Positions 1 to 4,972 of a DNA stretch of 5,443 nt are shown here, piece by piece. Under the pieces are notes generated by a model. That model saw only the letters and a list, made by a program, of their open reading frames with translations. It was not told the DNA's origin and did no database searches. The stretch is from an uncultured Chloroflexaceae bacterium. Lineage in GTDB: Bacteria; Chloroflexota; Chloroflexia; Chloroflexales; Chloroflexaceae. Location: assembly GCA_937141995.1 (NCBI GenBank), contig CAKZQX010000921.1, forward strand, positions 1 through 5,443, in the 5' to 3' direction. Position 1 is the first letter of the stretch, and every line of letters starts with the position of its first letter. Position numbers and translations under genes: made by a program.

Positions 1-302
1 CAGGGGTAGAGCGTATCATGCTGAAAAACCATCCCGCGATCCGGCCCCGGTCCAATCACCTCGTCGCCATCAACCCGCACGCTGCCACTGCTGGGTGCCA
101 ACAACCCGGCAATAATCCGCAGCAGCGTAGACTTGCCCGATCCCGACGCGCCGACAATGCAGACCAGTTCATTCAGTTCGACATGCATATCTACCCCATC
201 CAGGGCCAGAAAGTCGCCCCGCCGGGAGCGAAAGGTCTTGGTCACCGCGTCCACCGCCAGATGGGGCGGCGTTTGCGCAAACGCAGGTGTATGAGCATGC
301 AT
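1..302 (-). CDS. ABC transporter ATP-binding protein, nitrate/sulfonate/taurine type (N-terminal part, cut by window edge)
   Basis: This is the cytoplasmic ATPase that powers the importer encoded just upstream. About 100 residues are present. After a short N-terminal tail (MHAHTPAF) and a strand ending in the aromatic A-loop region (VTKTF), the Walker A motif GASGSGKST lies at residues 51-59, followed by LLRIIAGL. The Q-loop segment GMVFQHDTLYP has its glutamine at about residue 94. The ABC signature, Walker B and H-loop would lie beyond the left edge. The GPGPDRGMVFQ stretch is typical of the NrtD/SsuB/TauB group. The start at 302 is supported by AAGGGG (311-316) eight bases upstream, and the gene follows the permease stop by 20 bases, so it is probably the last transporter gene of the operon. 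Family assignment is firm; guanidine as substrate is inferred from the neighbours. Confidence 0.93.
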   Translation of the reverse strand, partial: MHAHTPAFAQTPPHLAVDAVTKTFRSRRGDFLALDGVDMHVELNELVCIVGASGSGKSTLLRIIAGLLAPSSGSVRVDGDEVIGPGPDRGMVFQHDTLYP

Positions 303-322
303 AGAACAGCCCCTTACCGTTG

Positions 323-1180
323 CTACCGGGTCTGCGACCCCTCCACCCAGGGACAGATCCAGTGGCGTAGCAGCCGAAAGCTCAGATCCAGCGCCACGCC
401 GATCAGCCCGATGACGATCAGGCCCGCGAAGATCTCCTCTGTACGCAGAAAACGCTGCGCCTTGAGGATGCGAAAGCCCAGCCCCGAGGTGGCCGCCACC
501 AGTTCCGAGATAATCACCAGGTTCCAGGAGGCCGCCAGATTGACACGCGCCGCATCGATCACGCTGGGCAGCACCGCCGGGCTGATCACGGTAAACAGCA
601 CCTGCAGGCGGCGCGAACCCAGGGTGTAGGCGGCGGCGATCCAGTCGTTGGGCACAAACTTCACCGCATCCGCCACCATCAGTGTGTTGAAGAAGAGCGT
701 GCCGATAAAGATTAGCGCGATCTTGGGCAACTCGCCCAACCCCAGCCAGAGGATCAGCAGCGGAATAAACGCCGCAGCGGGCATATAGCGCACCAGTCCG
801 ATAAACGGCTCCGTCAGCCACTGAATGCTGGGAAAAGTACCCATCAGAATCCCCAGCGGCACCGAGATCACCAGCGCCAGGAGGAAGCCGGCCATGACCC
901 GTAGCAGGCTGGCAGCAATATCTTGTTGCAGCGTGCCGTCGGCCCAGAGCCGGCCCAACGCTTCCAACACCGCCGCCGGCGTCGGCAGAAAGAGCGGTGG
1001 TGCCAGGCCCAGGCGCGTCGCCAGCAGCCAGAGGACCAGCGGTGCCAGGATCGAGATCGATGCCAGCGTCCAGACCAGCGGCCGGGGCAGTGCTTCCCGA
1101 ATGCGCCAGAAGACCGTCGGCGGTAGATTGGACGACCGCATGGATACCGGCTCGCTCCGTTCTATCGTTGTCGGTGCCAT
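323..1180 (-). CDS. ABC transporter permease, SsuC/NrtB/TauC-like
   Basis: This 285-residue inner-membrane protein forms the translocation channel of the importer. A hydrophilic N-terminus of about 35 residues precedes hydrophobic segments at roughly 37-56, 92-114, 126-147, 153-172, 195-230 and 250-270. The cytoplasmic EAA-like loop that contacts the ATPase is at about 181-205 (IAAAYTLGSRR, then VISPAVLPS), with the conserved glycine and the usual I-x-P-A-x-LP ending. Length and layout match the BPD_transp_1 family that works with NMT1/THI5-like binding proteins. The start at 1180 has AGGGGGA (1184-1190), which overlaps the stop codon of the binding-protein gene; the gap is 9 bases, so translational coupling is likely. 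A second in-frame ATG at residue 14 is possible but has no better ribosome site. The transported compound cannot be read from the permease; guanidinium is inferred from context. Confidence 0.94.
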   Translation of the reverse strand: MAPTTIERSEPVSMRSSNLPPTVFWRIREALPRPLVWTLASISILAPLVLWLLATRLGLAPPLFLPTPAAVLEALGRLWADGTLQQDIAASLLRVMAGFLLALVISVPLGILMGTFPSIQWLTEPFIGLVRYMPAAAFIPLLILWLGLGELPKIALIFIGTLFFNTLMVADAVKFVPNDWIAAAYTLGSRRLQVLFTVISPAVLPSVIDAARVNLAASWNLVIISELVAATSGLGFRILKAQRFLRTEEIFAGLIVIGLIGVALDLSFRLLRHWICPWVEGSQTR

Positions 1181-1189
1181 AGGTTCCCC

Positions 1190-2263
1190 CTATGAGTTTT
1201 CTTCCGCGTATGCCTGGACAAACTGATCATCAAAGATCTGTTCCAGATCCGGCACGGTCTGCGCCAGATCATTGGCAACCAGGAAGTCGGCAATCTGCTG
1301 TGCCGCGTAGGGCAGGTGGGTCATATCGTCACCCGGCGCGAATGCCTGCAGGTTATCTTCAACCGAGAAGATGGTCGTCCCGGCGTCATAGGTCTGGTAC
1401 TCCTCAACTGTTACGCCGGCGCGGTCGGCCATAATCTGGTAGGCTTCACCCGGGTTGGCTTCGATAAAATCGAGCGTATCAAACCAGGTGTTGACGATTT
1501 TCTGCACATCCGCCGGGCGCTCGCTGACCAGTTCCCGACTGAGCACCAGATGATCGGGGATTGCGCCCGGGTAATCGGCGCTGCTGAAGAGCACTTTACC
1601 CCGGCCTGTACTTAACGCCTGCGTGGTGAAGGGCGCAAACACGCCGACGCCATCAAGTTGTCCGGCGGCAAAAGCAGATGCGGCTGCACCGGTTTCCAAC
1701 GGTTGAAACTCGATATCCTCCTGGCTCATGCCTGCGTCTTGCAGCCCCAGCAGGAGCAGGAAGTGATCAACCGTACCCAACTCGGCGGCGACCCGCTTGC
1801 CGCGCAGATCCTCCACGCTGATGATATCCTCGGTGACAATTATCTGGTCATTGCCGGTTGAGTTGTCGTTTACCAGTACAATCACCTGGTCCGACCCGGC
1901 CGCAACCGAGCTAAGCGTATCGTTGAGCGTCTGCGTATTGCCGTCCAGTTGACCCGATGCAAAGGCATTGATCGAGTCGAGGTAGCCCTCAAACCAGACC
2001 ATCTCAACATCGACGCCATTCTGAGCGAAAAGATCCTGCTCCACGGCGACCTGCCAGGGAATCCAGCCCGGCCAGGCGCTAAAGCCGATGCGGATCGTCT
2101 CACCACTGGTCGTTTCCTCTTCTGCTGAGGTGTCCGCGCCGGCGGAAGTGGCTTCTGTTGCAGGATCGTCCTCGGCGGGTGTTTCGGCAGTTGGCGCGCC
2201 ACAGGCTGCCGACAGTAGCACAACAATCAGTAATATACAGTATCGGCGGATCAAAACAAGCAT
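1190..2263 (-). CDS. ABC transporter substrate-binding lipoprotein, NMT1/SsuA-like (probable guanidine binding)
   Basis: This 357-residue extracytoplasmic protein should capture the substrate and hand it to the permease. The N-terminus is a lipoprotein signal: RR near residues 6-7, a hydrophobic stretch at 8-18, and a lipobox-like LSAAC with Cys21 as the lipidated residue. A flexible Thr/Ser/Ala/Glu-rich linker (about 22-55) follows, then the mature fold starting with IRIGFSAWPGWIPW (58-70). Features of the NMT1/THI5/SsuA family include the aromatic region and Glu/Asp residues near 64-92, GQLDGNTQTLNDT (104-116), LRGKRVAAELGTVDHF (153-168) and a second GQLDGVGVFAPF (201-212). The start at 2263 is set by AGGAGA eight bases upstream. 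The gene sits between the nickel chaperones and the permease. Guanidinium as ligand is inferred from the operon; nitrate, sulfonate, thiamine-precursor or other amine ligands cannot be excluded by sequence alone. Confidence 0.93.
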   Translation of the reverse strand: MLVLIRRYCILLIVVLLSAACGAPTAETPAEDDPATEATSAGADTSAEEETTSGETIRIGFSAWPGWIPWQVAVEQDLFAQNGVDVEMVWFEGYLDSINAFASGQLDGNTQTLNDTLSSVAAGSDQVIVLVNDNSTGNDQIIVTEDIISVEDLRGKRVAAELGTVDHFLLLLGLQDAGMSQEDIEFQPLETGAAASAFAAGQLDGVGVFAPFTTQALSTGRGKVLFSSADYPGAIPDHLVLSRELVSERPADVQKIVNTWFDTLDFIEANPGEAYQIMADRAGVTVEEYQTYDAGTTIFSVEDNLQAFAPGDDMTHLPYAAQQIADFLVANDLAQTVPDLEQIFDDQFVQAYAEENS

Positions 2264-2282
2264 CTGAGTTCTCCTGGAAGAG

Positions 2283-2298
2283 GCGCAGCATGCCGCGC
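2283..2298 (-). other. intercistronic hairpin between hypB-like gene and binding-protein gene
   Basis: Three bases after the HypB-like stop codon the transcript can form a 6-bp stem, GCGCGG (2298-2293) and CUGCGC (2288-2283), with a CAUG tetraloop and one G-U pair. No U-run follows, so it does not look like an intrinsic terminator. A stem here could protect the upstream message or mark a processing point that separates enzyme/chaperone expression from transporter expression. The structure is seen by eye; the function is inference. Confidence 0.35.
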
Positions 2299-2300
2299 TC

Positions 2301-3032
2301 CTACAGCGTTGCTACAACCGGCTGTGTCCCTATTCCGGCAACCTCGGTCTGCAACCATTCCAGCCAGGGCTCCATGCCCTCACCCGTCTCGGCAGAGAGC
2401 GCAAAAACGGGGATGTGCGGGTTGACCTGATGAATATGCGCGATCAGGTGCGGCAGATCAAACCTGAGATAGGGCAGCAGATCGAGTTTGGTAACTACCA
2501 CGCAGTCGGCGCAGCGAAACATCAACGGATACTTGAGCGGCTTGTCTTCGCCCTCGGTGACGGCGACCAGCGCCACGCGGGTATGCTCCCCCAGCGCAAA
2601 CTCCGCCGGGCAGACCAGATTGCCGACATTCTCCACAAACAGCAGATCAAAGCGCTCCAGGCTACCGGCCTGCTCCAGTTGCGTCAGCCCGTTTGCCATC
2701 AGATCGGCATCGAGATGGCAGGCGCGACCCGTGGTGATGGCGACCACCGGCACACCGTAGGCGCGCAGCCGCTCGGCATCCAGTTCGGTCGTCATATCGC
2801 CCTCGACAACGGCGGTCTGCATCCGGCCCTGAATAGCCGCCAGCGTCCGCTCCAGCAGGCTGGTCTTACCCGCGCCGGGACCGCTCATCAGGTTGATGCA
2901 GCGCACACCGGCCAGATCCAGCCGGAGCCGATTGCGTTGCGCCGTGTCATTGTTTTCCTCCAGCAGATCAACATTCAGGTCAGCCCCGGCCGGCGTCGGC
3001 CCATGGCTATGGTCACTTCCTGGTCCACACAT
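2301..3032 (-). CDS. ghaB: HypB-like nickel-insertion GTPase (guanidine hydrolase accessory protein)
   Basis: This 243-residue cytoplasmic SIMIBI-class GTPase should bind nickel and use GTP to load it, with its HypA-like partner, into the hydrolase. Visible motifs are the P-loop GPGAGKTS (51-58), EGDMTTELDAER (77-88), the metal-site segment TGRACHLDA with Cys105-His106 (101-109), ENVGNLVCP with Cys141 (134-142), the guanine-specificity motif TKLDL (181-185) and SAETGEGM near 213-220. These are the G-domain nickel ligands known in HypB proteins. The usual N-terminal CxxCGC site is absent; only MCGPG with Cys2 and a short HSH remain. The start at 3032 follows a good site, CGGAGGA, five bases upstream. 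The gap to the HypA-like gene is 46 bases. No hydrogenase or urease gene is present in the window, so service to the adjacent hydrolase is the natural reading. The family is certain; the symbol rests on gene context. Confidence 0.93.
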   Translation of the reverse strand: MCGPGSDHSHGPTPAGADLNVDLLEENNDTAQRNRLRLDLAGVRCINLMSGPGAGKTSLLERTLAAIQGRMQTAVVEGDMTTELDAERLRAYGVPVVAITTGRACHLDADLMANGLTQLEQAGSLERFDLLFVENVGNLVCPAEFALGEHTRVALVAVTEGEDKPLKYPLMFRCADCVVVTKLDLLPYLRFDLPHLIAHIHQVNPHIPVFALSAETGEGMEPWLEWLQTEVAGIGTQPVVATL

Positions 3033-3078
3033 ACTATCCTCCGTCTCTTGCTGTTACGCATCACGCAACGTTATCCCA

Positions 3079-3450
3079 TTACCCCGTCACATCATCGTCC
3101 GCCCACTCGACGCGCTCGATCTTCAGTTCGCGCCCGGAGCGGATCTCGTCCATGGCCGCGCCGCAGGTGGGACAGGCATAGCGCAACCCGATATCCGGCT
3201 GGTAGTCCTGGTTGCAGCCCCGGCAGTGCGCCACAAACGGGCTCTCGCGGATCACCAATTCGGCCTCACGCAGAAAGGCGGTATCCAGCTTCTGGCGTGC
3301 AAACGCGCTCCGCAGTAGATCGGGTTCTACTCCGGTAAACTGACCGACTAGCAGCAGCACCCGCCGGATCGGGTGGGACTTGGACTGGCCGGCATGCCAG
3401 TCGCGCAGGCTCAGGATTAACGCGCGGGTCATATCAACTTCGTGCGGCAT
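3079..3450 (-). CDS. ghaA: HypA-like nickel metallochaperone (guanidine hydrolase accessory protein)
   Basis: This 123-residue cytoplasmic protein has the HypA/HybF layout: an N-terminal nickel-site segment MPHEVDMTRAL, a central fold (VGQFTGVEPDLLRSAF, 35-50), a zinc site made of CRGC (76-79) and CPTC (93-96), and a C-terminal strand SGRELKIERVEW (105-116). HypA proteins bind Ni2+ with the N-terminal amine and the histidine that normally sits at position 2, and pass it on with HypB. Here a proline is inserted, so the encoded His is residue 3. An in-frame TGA at 3457-3459, three codons upstream, rules out a longer start, and the next ATG (residue 7) would delete the nickel site, so 3450 is the start. 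The gap from the hydrolase stop is 13 bases and the ribosome site is weak, which suggests translational coupling. The HypA family is firm; a role with GdmH is inferred from adjacency. Confidence 0.92.
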   Translation of the reverse strand: MPHEVDMTRALILSLRDWHAGQSKSHPIRRVLLLVGQFTGVEPDLLRSAFARQKLDTAFLREAELVIRESPFVAHCRGCNQDYQPDIGLRYACPTCGAAMDEIRSGRELKIERVEWADDDVTG

Positions 3451-3463
3451 ACGCGATCACCAC

Positions 3464-4645
3464 TCACAGCGCCCAGGGTTCCTGCGCCGGGTCGGAGTTG
3501 AGCCAGGCGGGACGCCGGCGCGGTAGTTTGCCCGCATCCACCAGCGTAGCCAGCACATCCACAACGACGCGGGTTGCCAGCAGTGCCGTCACCTCGCTGA
3601 CATCATAGGGTGGCGATACCTCAACCACTTCCATCGCGCAGAGATTGGTTTCGCGCGCGACCCGCTGGACGATATGCAGCGCCTCGCGTGGCAGCAGTCC
3701 GCCCGGTTCGGGCCAGCCGGTGCCGGGCACAAATCCCGCATCAACGCTATCGATATCAAAGCTGAGATAGACCGCCTCGGTGCCGTCGCCGGCGACCTCC
3801 ATCGCAATATCAAGCGCCTTATCCAGCCCCATTTCCATAATGTCAGTGATGGTCATAATCGTTGTGCCGCGCTCCCGGCTGACCGCCACCCCTGCGCGGG
3901 GCACCTGCCAGCCGCCGATGCCAAACTGCACCAGGTTCTTCGGTGGCGCGTTGGGGATATTAGTTGCATGGAACCAGGGGGTGGTATGCATCCGCTCGTC
4001 CATGTCTTTTTCTTGCGTATCGACATGGCGATCAATATGGATAATGCCGATATTGCCGTTGACGTGGGGCGCAATCCCGCGCACGCAGGGGTAGCCGATG
4101 GAGTGATCACCGCCGAGCATCACCGGAAACGCGCCGCCGGCAAAGACATGCGACACCGCGCGACTGATCTGGTCAAATGCCTTCTCGATATTGGCCGGGA
4201 TGACAAAGACATCACCCAGGTCGCAGAGCTTCATCTGCTCGCGTAGATCGACTCCCATTTCGAAGTAGTAGGTGCCATAGAGCGCCGAGATTTTGCGGAT
4301 ACCCTGCGGACCAAAGCGGGTGCCGGGGCGGTAGGTCGTGCCGGTATCCAGCGGAATGCCAAACACCGCCACATCATACGCGCCCGCCTGATGCACATCT
4401 TCAACATAGGGCGCTTTGAGAAAGGTGTTAATGCCGGCAAAGTGGGGCAGTTCACCCCGCGCAAAGGTTGAGATCGACCGGTCGCCGATGCTGGGGGCCG
4501 CATGCAGCCCCAACTCCTTGCTCCGCTCACACTCGCGCTGCCAGCCGGCATCGCTCAGTTGGGCTTCTTTGCGCAGTGCCTCGGCTGCCTGGCTCTCGGT
4601 AAGATCCGGGTGTGGCCGACCAAAGCGCGATTGCTCGTCACTCAT
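3464..4645 (-). CDS. gdmH: arginase/agmatinase-family hydrolase, probable Ni-dependent guanidine hydrolase
   Basis: The 393-residue protein belongs to the ureohydrolase (arginase, agmatinase) family and probably converts guanidine and water to ammonia and urea in the cytoplasm. All six usual binuclear metal ligands are visible: His181 in GGDHS, Asp205, His207 and Asp209 in HIDRHVDTQ, and Asp297 and Asp299 in SFDIDSVD. Other family marks are RPGTRFGPQGIR (106-117), GWPEPGG (310-316) and VEVSPPYD (341-348). It is longer than standard agmatinases (about 300-320 residues) because of an N-terminal extension of about 85 residues, as in cyanobacterial GdmH of about 390 residues. DRH instead of the usual DAH, and Trp311 after PGTG where agmatinases have Thr, also fit GdmH as I remember it. 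HypA- and HypB-like genes follow at once, which matches the known nickel requirement of GdmH. Start 4645 has AAAGGGG (4653-4659) seven bases upstream. Agmatinase or guanidino-acid hydrolase activity is the main alternative. Confidence 0.88.
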   Translation of the reverse strand: MSDEQSRFGRPHPDLTESQAAEALRKEAQLSDAGWQRECERSKELGLHAAPSIGDRSISTFARGELPHFAGINTFLKAPYVEDVHQAGAYDVAVFGIPLDTGTTYRPGTRFGPQGIRKISALYGTYYFEMGVDLREQMKLCDLGDVFVIPANIEKAFDQISRAVSHVFAGGAFPVMLGGDHSIGYPCVRGIAPHVNGNIGIIHIDRHVDTQEKDMDERMHTTPWFHATNIPNAPPKNLVQFGIGGWQVPRAGVAVSRERGTTIMTITDIMEMGLDKALDIAMEVAGDGTEAVYLSFDIDSVDAGFVPGTGWPEPGGLLPREALHIVQRVARETNLCAMEVVEVSPPYDVSEVTALLATRVVVDVLATLVDAGKLPRRRPAWLNSDPAQEPWAL

Positions 4646-4652
4646 TGGGGAA

Positions 4653-4659
4653 CCCCTTT
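4653..4659 (-). promoter_or_regulatory. ribosome binding site of gdmH
   Basis: AAAGGGG lies seven bases before the ATG at 4645 and fixes the hydrolase start. It starts two bases after the 3' arm of the proposed long-range leader helix, and its GGGG is followed by UU and CCCC, so folding around it could affect access by the ribosome. Confidence 0.75.
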
Positions 4660-4660
4660 A

Positions 4661-4779
4661 TGTTCAGAACAGCACCATGCTATGTGTGGCGCGGTGCAGC
4701 CACCGACACACACAGAATTTATGCCCCTGACGGGCATGTAGGTTTAACAGCTACCGACGGCACTGTCGTGTTCTGAGCA
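4661..4779 (-). ncRNA. candidate structured leader RNA of the gdmH operon
   Basis: In the minus-strand transcript the arm UGCUCAGAACA (4779-4769) can pair with UGUUCUGAACA (4671-4661), 10 of 11 positions, eight of them contiguous. Inside lie three hairpins: CGAC/GUCG (4768-4765 and 4758-4755, 6-nt loop), AUGCCC/GGGCAU (4737-4732 and 4726-4721, loop GUCAG), and UGUGUG..GGUG gcug CACC..CACACA (4712-4683, with an internal loop). The closing helix ends two bases before the gdmH ribosome site. A closing helix plus branches next to a ribosome site is the layout of a cis-acting RNA. Both 11-mers are also near-palindromic as DNA, so the pairing could be a by-product of two DNA sites. Structure is read by eye, with no conservation data. 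Confidence 0.3.
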
Positions 4780-4819
4780 TTCAGGGTCAACAGCAGTGGT
4801 AAAAACAACAATGTTGAGA

Positions 4820-4889
4820 TGAATATTGATCGTTCTCGTTATTGGTTAAACGCGATTATACCGAATGTAAAGAAATCTGTCAATATTCA
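4820..4889. repeat. perfect 10-bp inverted repeat flanking the gdmH promoter
   Basis: TGAATATTGA at 4820-4829 is the exact reverse complement of TCAATATTCA at 4880-4889; centres are 60 bp apart. The right copy overlaps the -35 box of the operon promoter and the left copy lies about 20-28 bases downstream of the predicted transcript start. The placement would suit a repressor or a looping site, but the region is AT-rich and a chance match is possible. Confidence 0.4.
4855..4883 (-). promoter_or_regulatory. sigma-70-type promoter of the gdmH operon
   Basis: On the minus strand TTGACA (4883-4878) and TATAAT (4860-4855) are separated by exactly 17 bases, a full consensus match. The transcript would start near 4848, giving a leader of about 200 nt before the gdmH ATG. 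The strength of the boxes suggests that the promoter is held in check by a repressor or by control in the leader. Confidence 0.85.
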
Positions 4890-4896
4890 CATGGTT

Positions 4897-4926
4897 TTGA
4901 CGAATTTCGTCATATAGAGTTATAAT
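4897..4926 (+). promoter_or_regulatory. sigma-70-type promoter of the Lrp-type regulator gene
   Basis: TTGACG (4897-4902), 18 bases, then TATAAT (4921-4926). The transcript would start near 4933, about 40 bases before the ATG at 4973. The -35 box lies inside the first palindrome and the start lies inside the second, which suggests autorepression. Confidence 0.75.
4898..4912. promoter_or_regulatory. palindromic operator 1 (perfect), proposed site for the Lrp-type regulator
   Basis: TGACGAA-T-TTCGTCA is a perfect 7-bp dyad around one central base. It overlaps the -35 box of the regulator promoter and its centre lies about 57 bases upstream of the predicted gdmH operon start. That position suits an activator of the operon and a repressor of the regulator gene. 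Assignment to this regulator is inferred from adjacency. Confidence 0.65.
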
Positions 4927-4928
4927 AA

Positions 4929-4943
4929 TGGCGATTATCGTCA
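4929..4943. promoter_or_regulatory. palindromic operator 2 (one mismatch), proposed site for the Lrp-type regulator
   Basis: TGGCGAT-T-ATCGTCA follows the same pattern as operator 1 with one broken pair. Its centre is 31 bp from that of operator 1, close to three helical turns, so both sites face the same side of the DNA. It covers the predicted transcript start of the regulator gene. Confidence 0.6.
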
Positions 4944-4960
4944 TTTCGCCCCACAGACGA

Positions 4961-4965
4961 AAGGA
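4961..4965 (+). promoter_or_regulatory. ribosome binding site that sets the regulator start
   Basis: AAGGA lies seven bases before the ATG at 4973. The earlier in-frame ATG at 4928 lies between the -10 box and the predicted transcript start and has no ribosome site, so 4973 is preferred. Confidence 0.75.
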
Positions 4966-4972
4966 CCAGCGT

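Larger units (their letters stand above)
4646..4972. other. divergent intergenic control region between gdmH and the Lrp-type regulator
   Basis: This 327-base region is visibly richer in A and T than the genes, mainly between 4800 and 4945. From right to left it contains the ribosome site and probable start region of the regulator gene, two palindromic operators, two divergent promoters, an inverted repeat around the operon promoter, and a leader of about 200 nt with predicted secondary structure before gdmH. No tRNA, insertion sequence, CRISPR or long direct repeat is seen. I could not match the leader to guanidine-I, -II or -III riboswitch consensus elements as I remember them. Confidence 0.8.

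Noticed and set aside
18..629. Open frame of 203 codons on the plus strand
   Set aside because: It is antisense to the ATPase and permease genes, both with clear family motifs, and its translation is low-complexity.
2415..3338. Open frame of 307 codons on the plus strand
   Set aside because: It lies antisense to the HypB-like and HypA-like genes, whose motifs are intact; its product is rich in Arg, Gln and His with no recognisable domain. It is a by-product of codon bias.
3079..3450. Hydrogenase maturation role for the HypA/HypB-like pair
   Set aside because: No hydrogenase or other hyp genes are in the window and the pair is embedded between the hydrolase and its transporter; a second role elsewhere cannot be excluded.
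4801..4816. Terminator or attenuator: CAACATTGTTG followed by TTTTT in the gdmH leader
   Set aside because: The dyad leaves a one-base loop, so only about three weak pairs can form; too unstable for termination.
4661..4848. Known guanidine-I, -II or -III riboswitch
   Set aside because: The conserved elements as I remember them are not present. A covariance-model search would be decisive; a significant hit would overturn this.
4938..4965. Hairpin over the ribosome site of the regulator (TTTCG with CGAAA)
   Set aside because: Only five pairs with a nine-base loop, and it overlaps the second palindrome, which explains the symmetry better.
4928..4972. Longer start for the Lrp-type regulator at 4928
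   Set aside because: This ATG lies between the -10 box and the predicted transcript start, has no ribosome site, and adds 15 residues not expected in the family.
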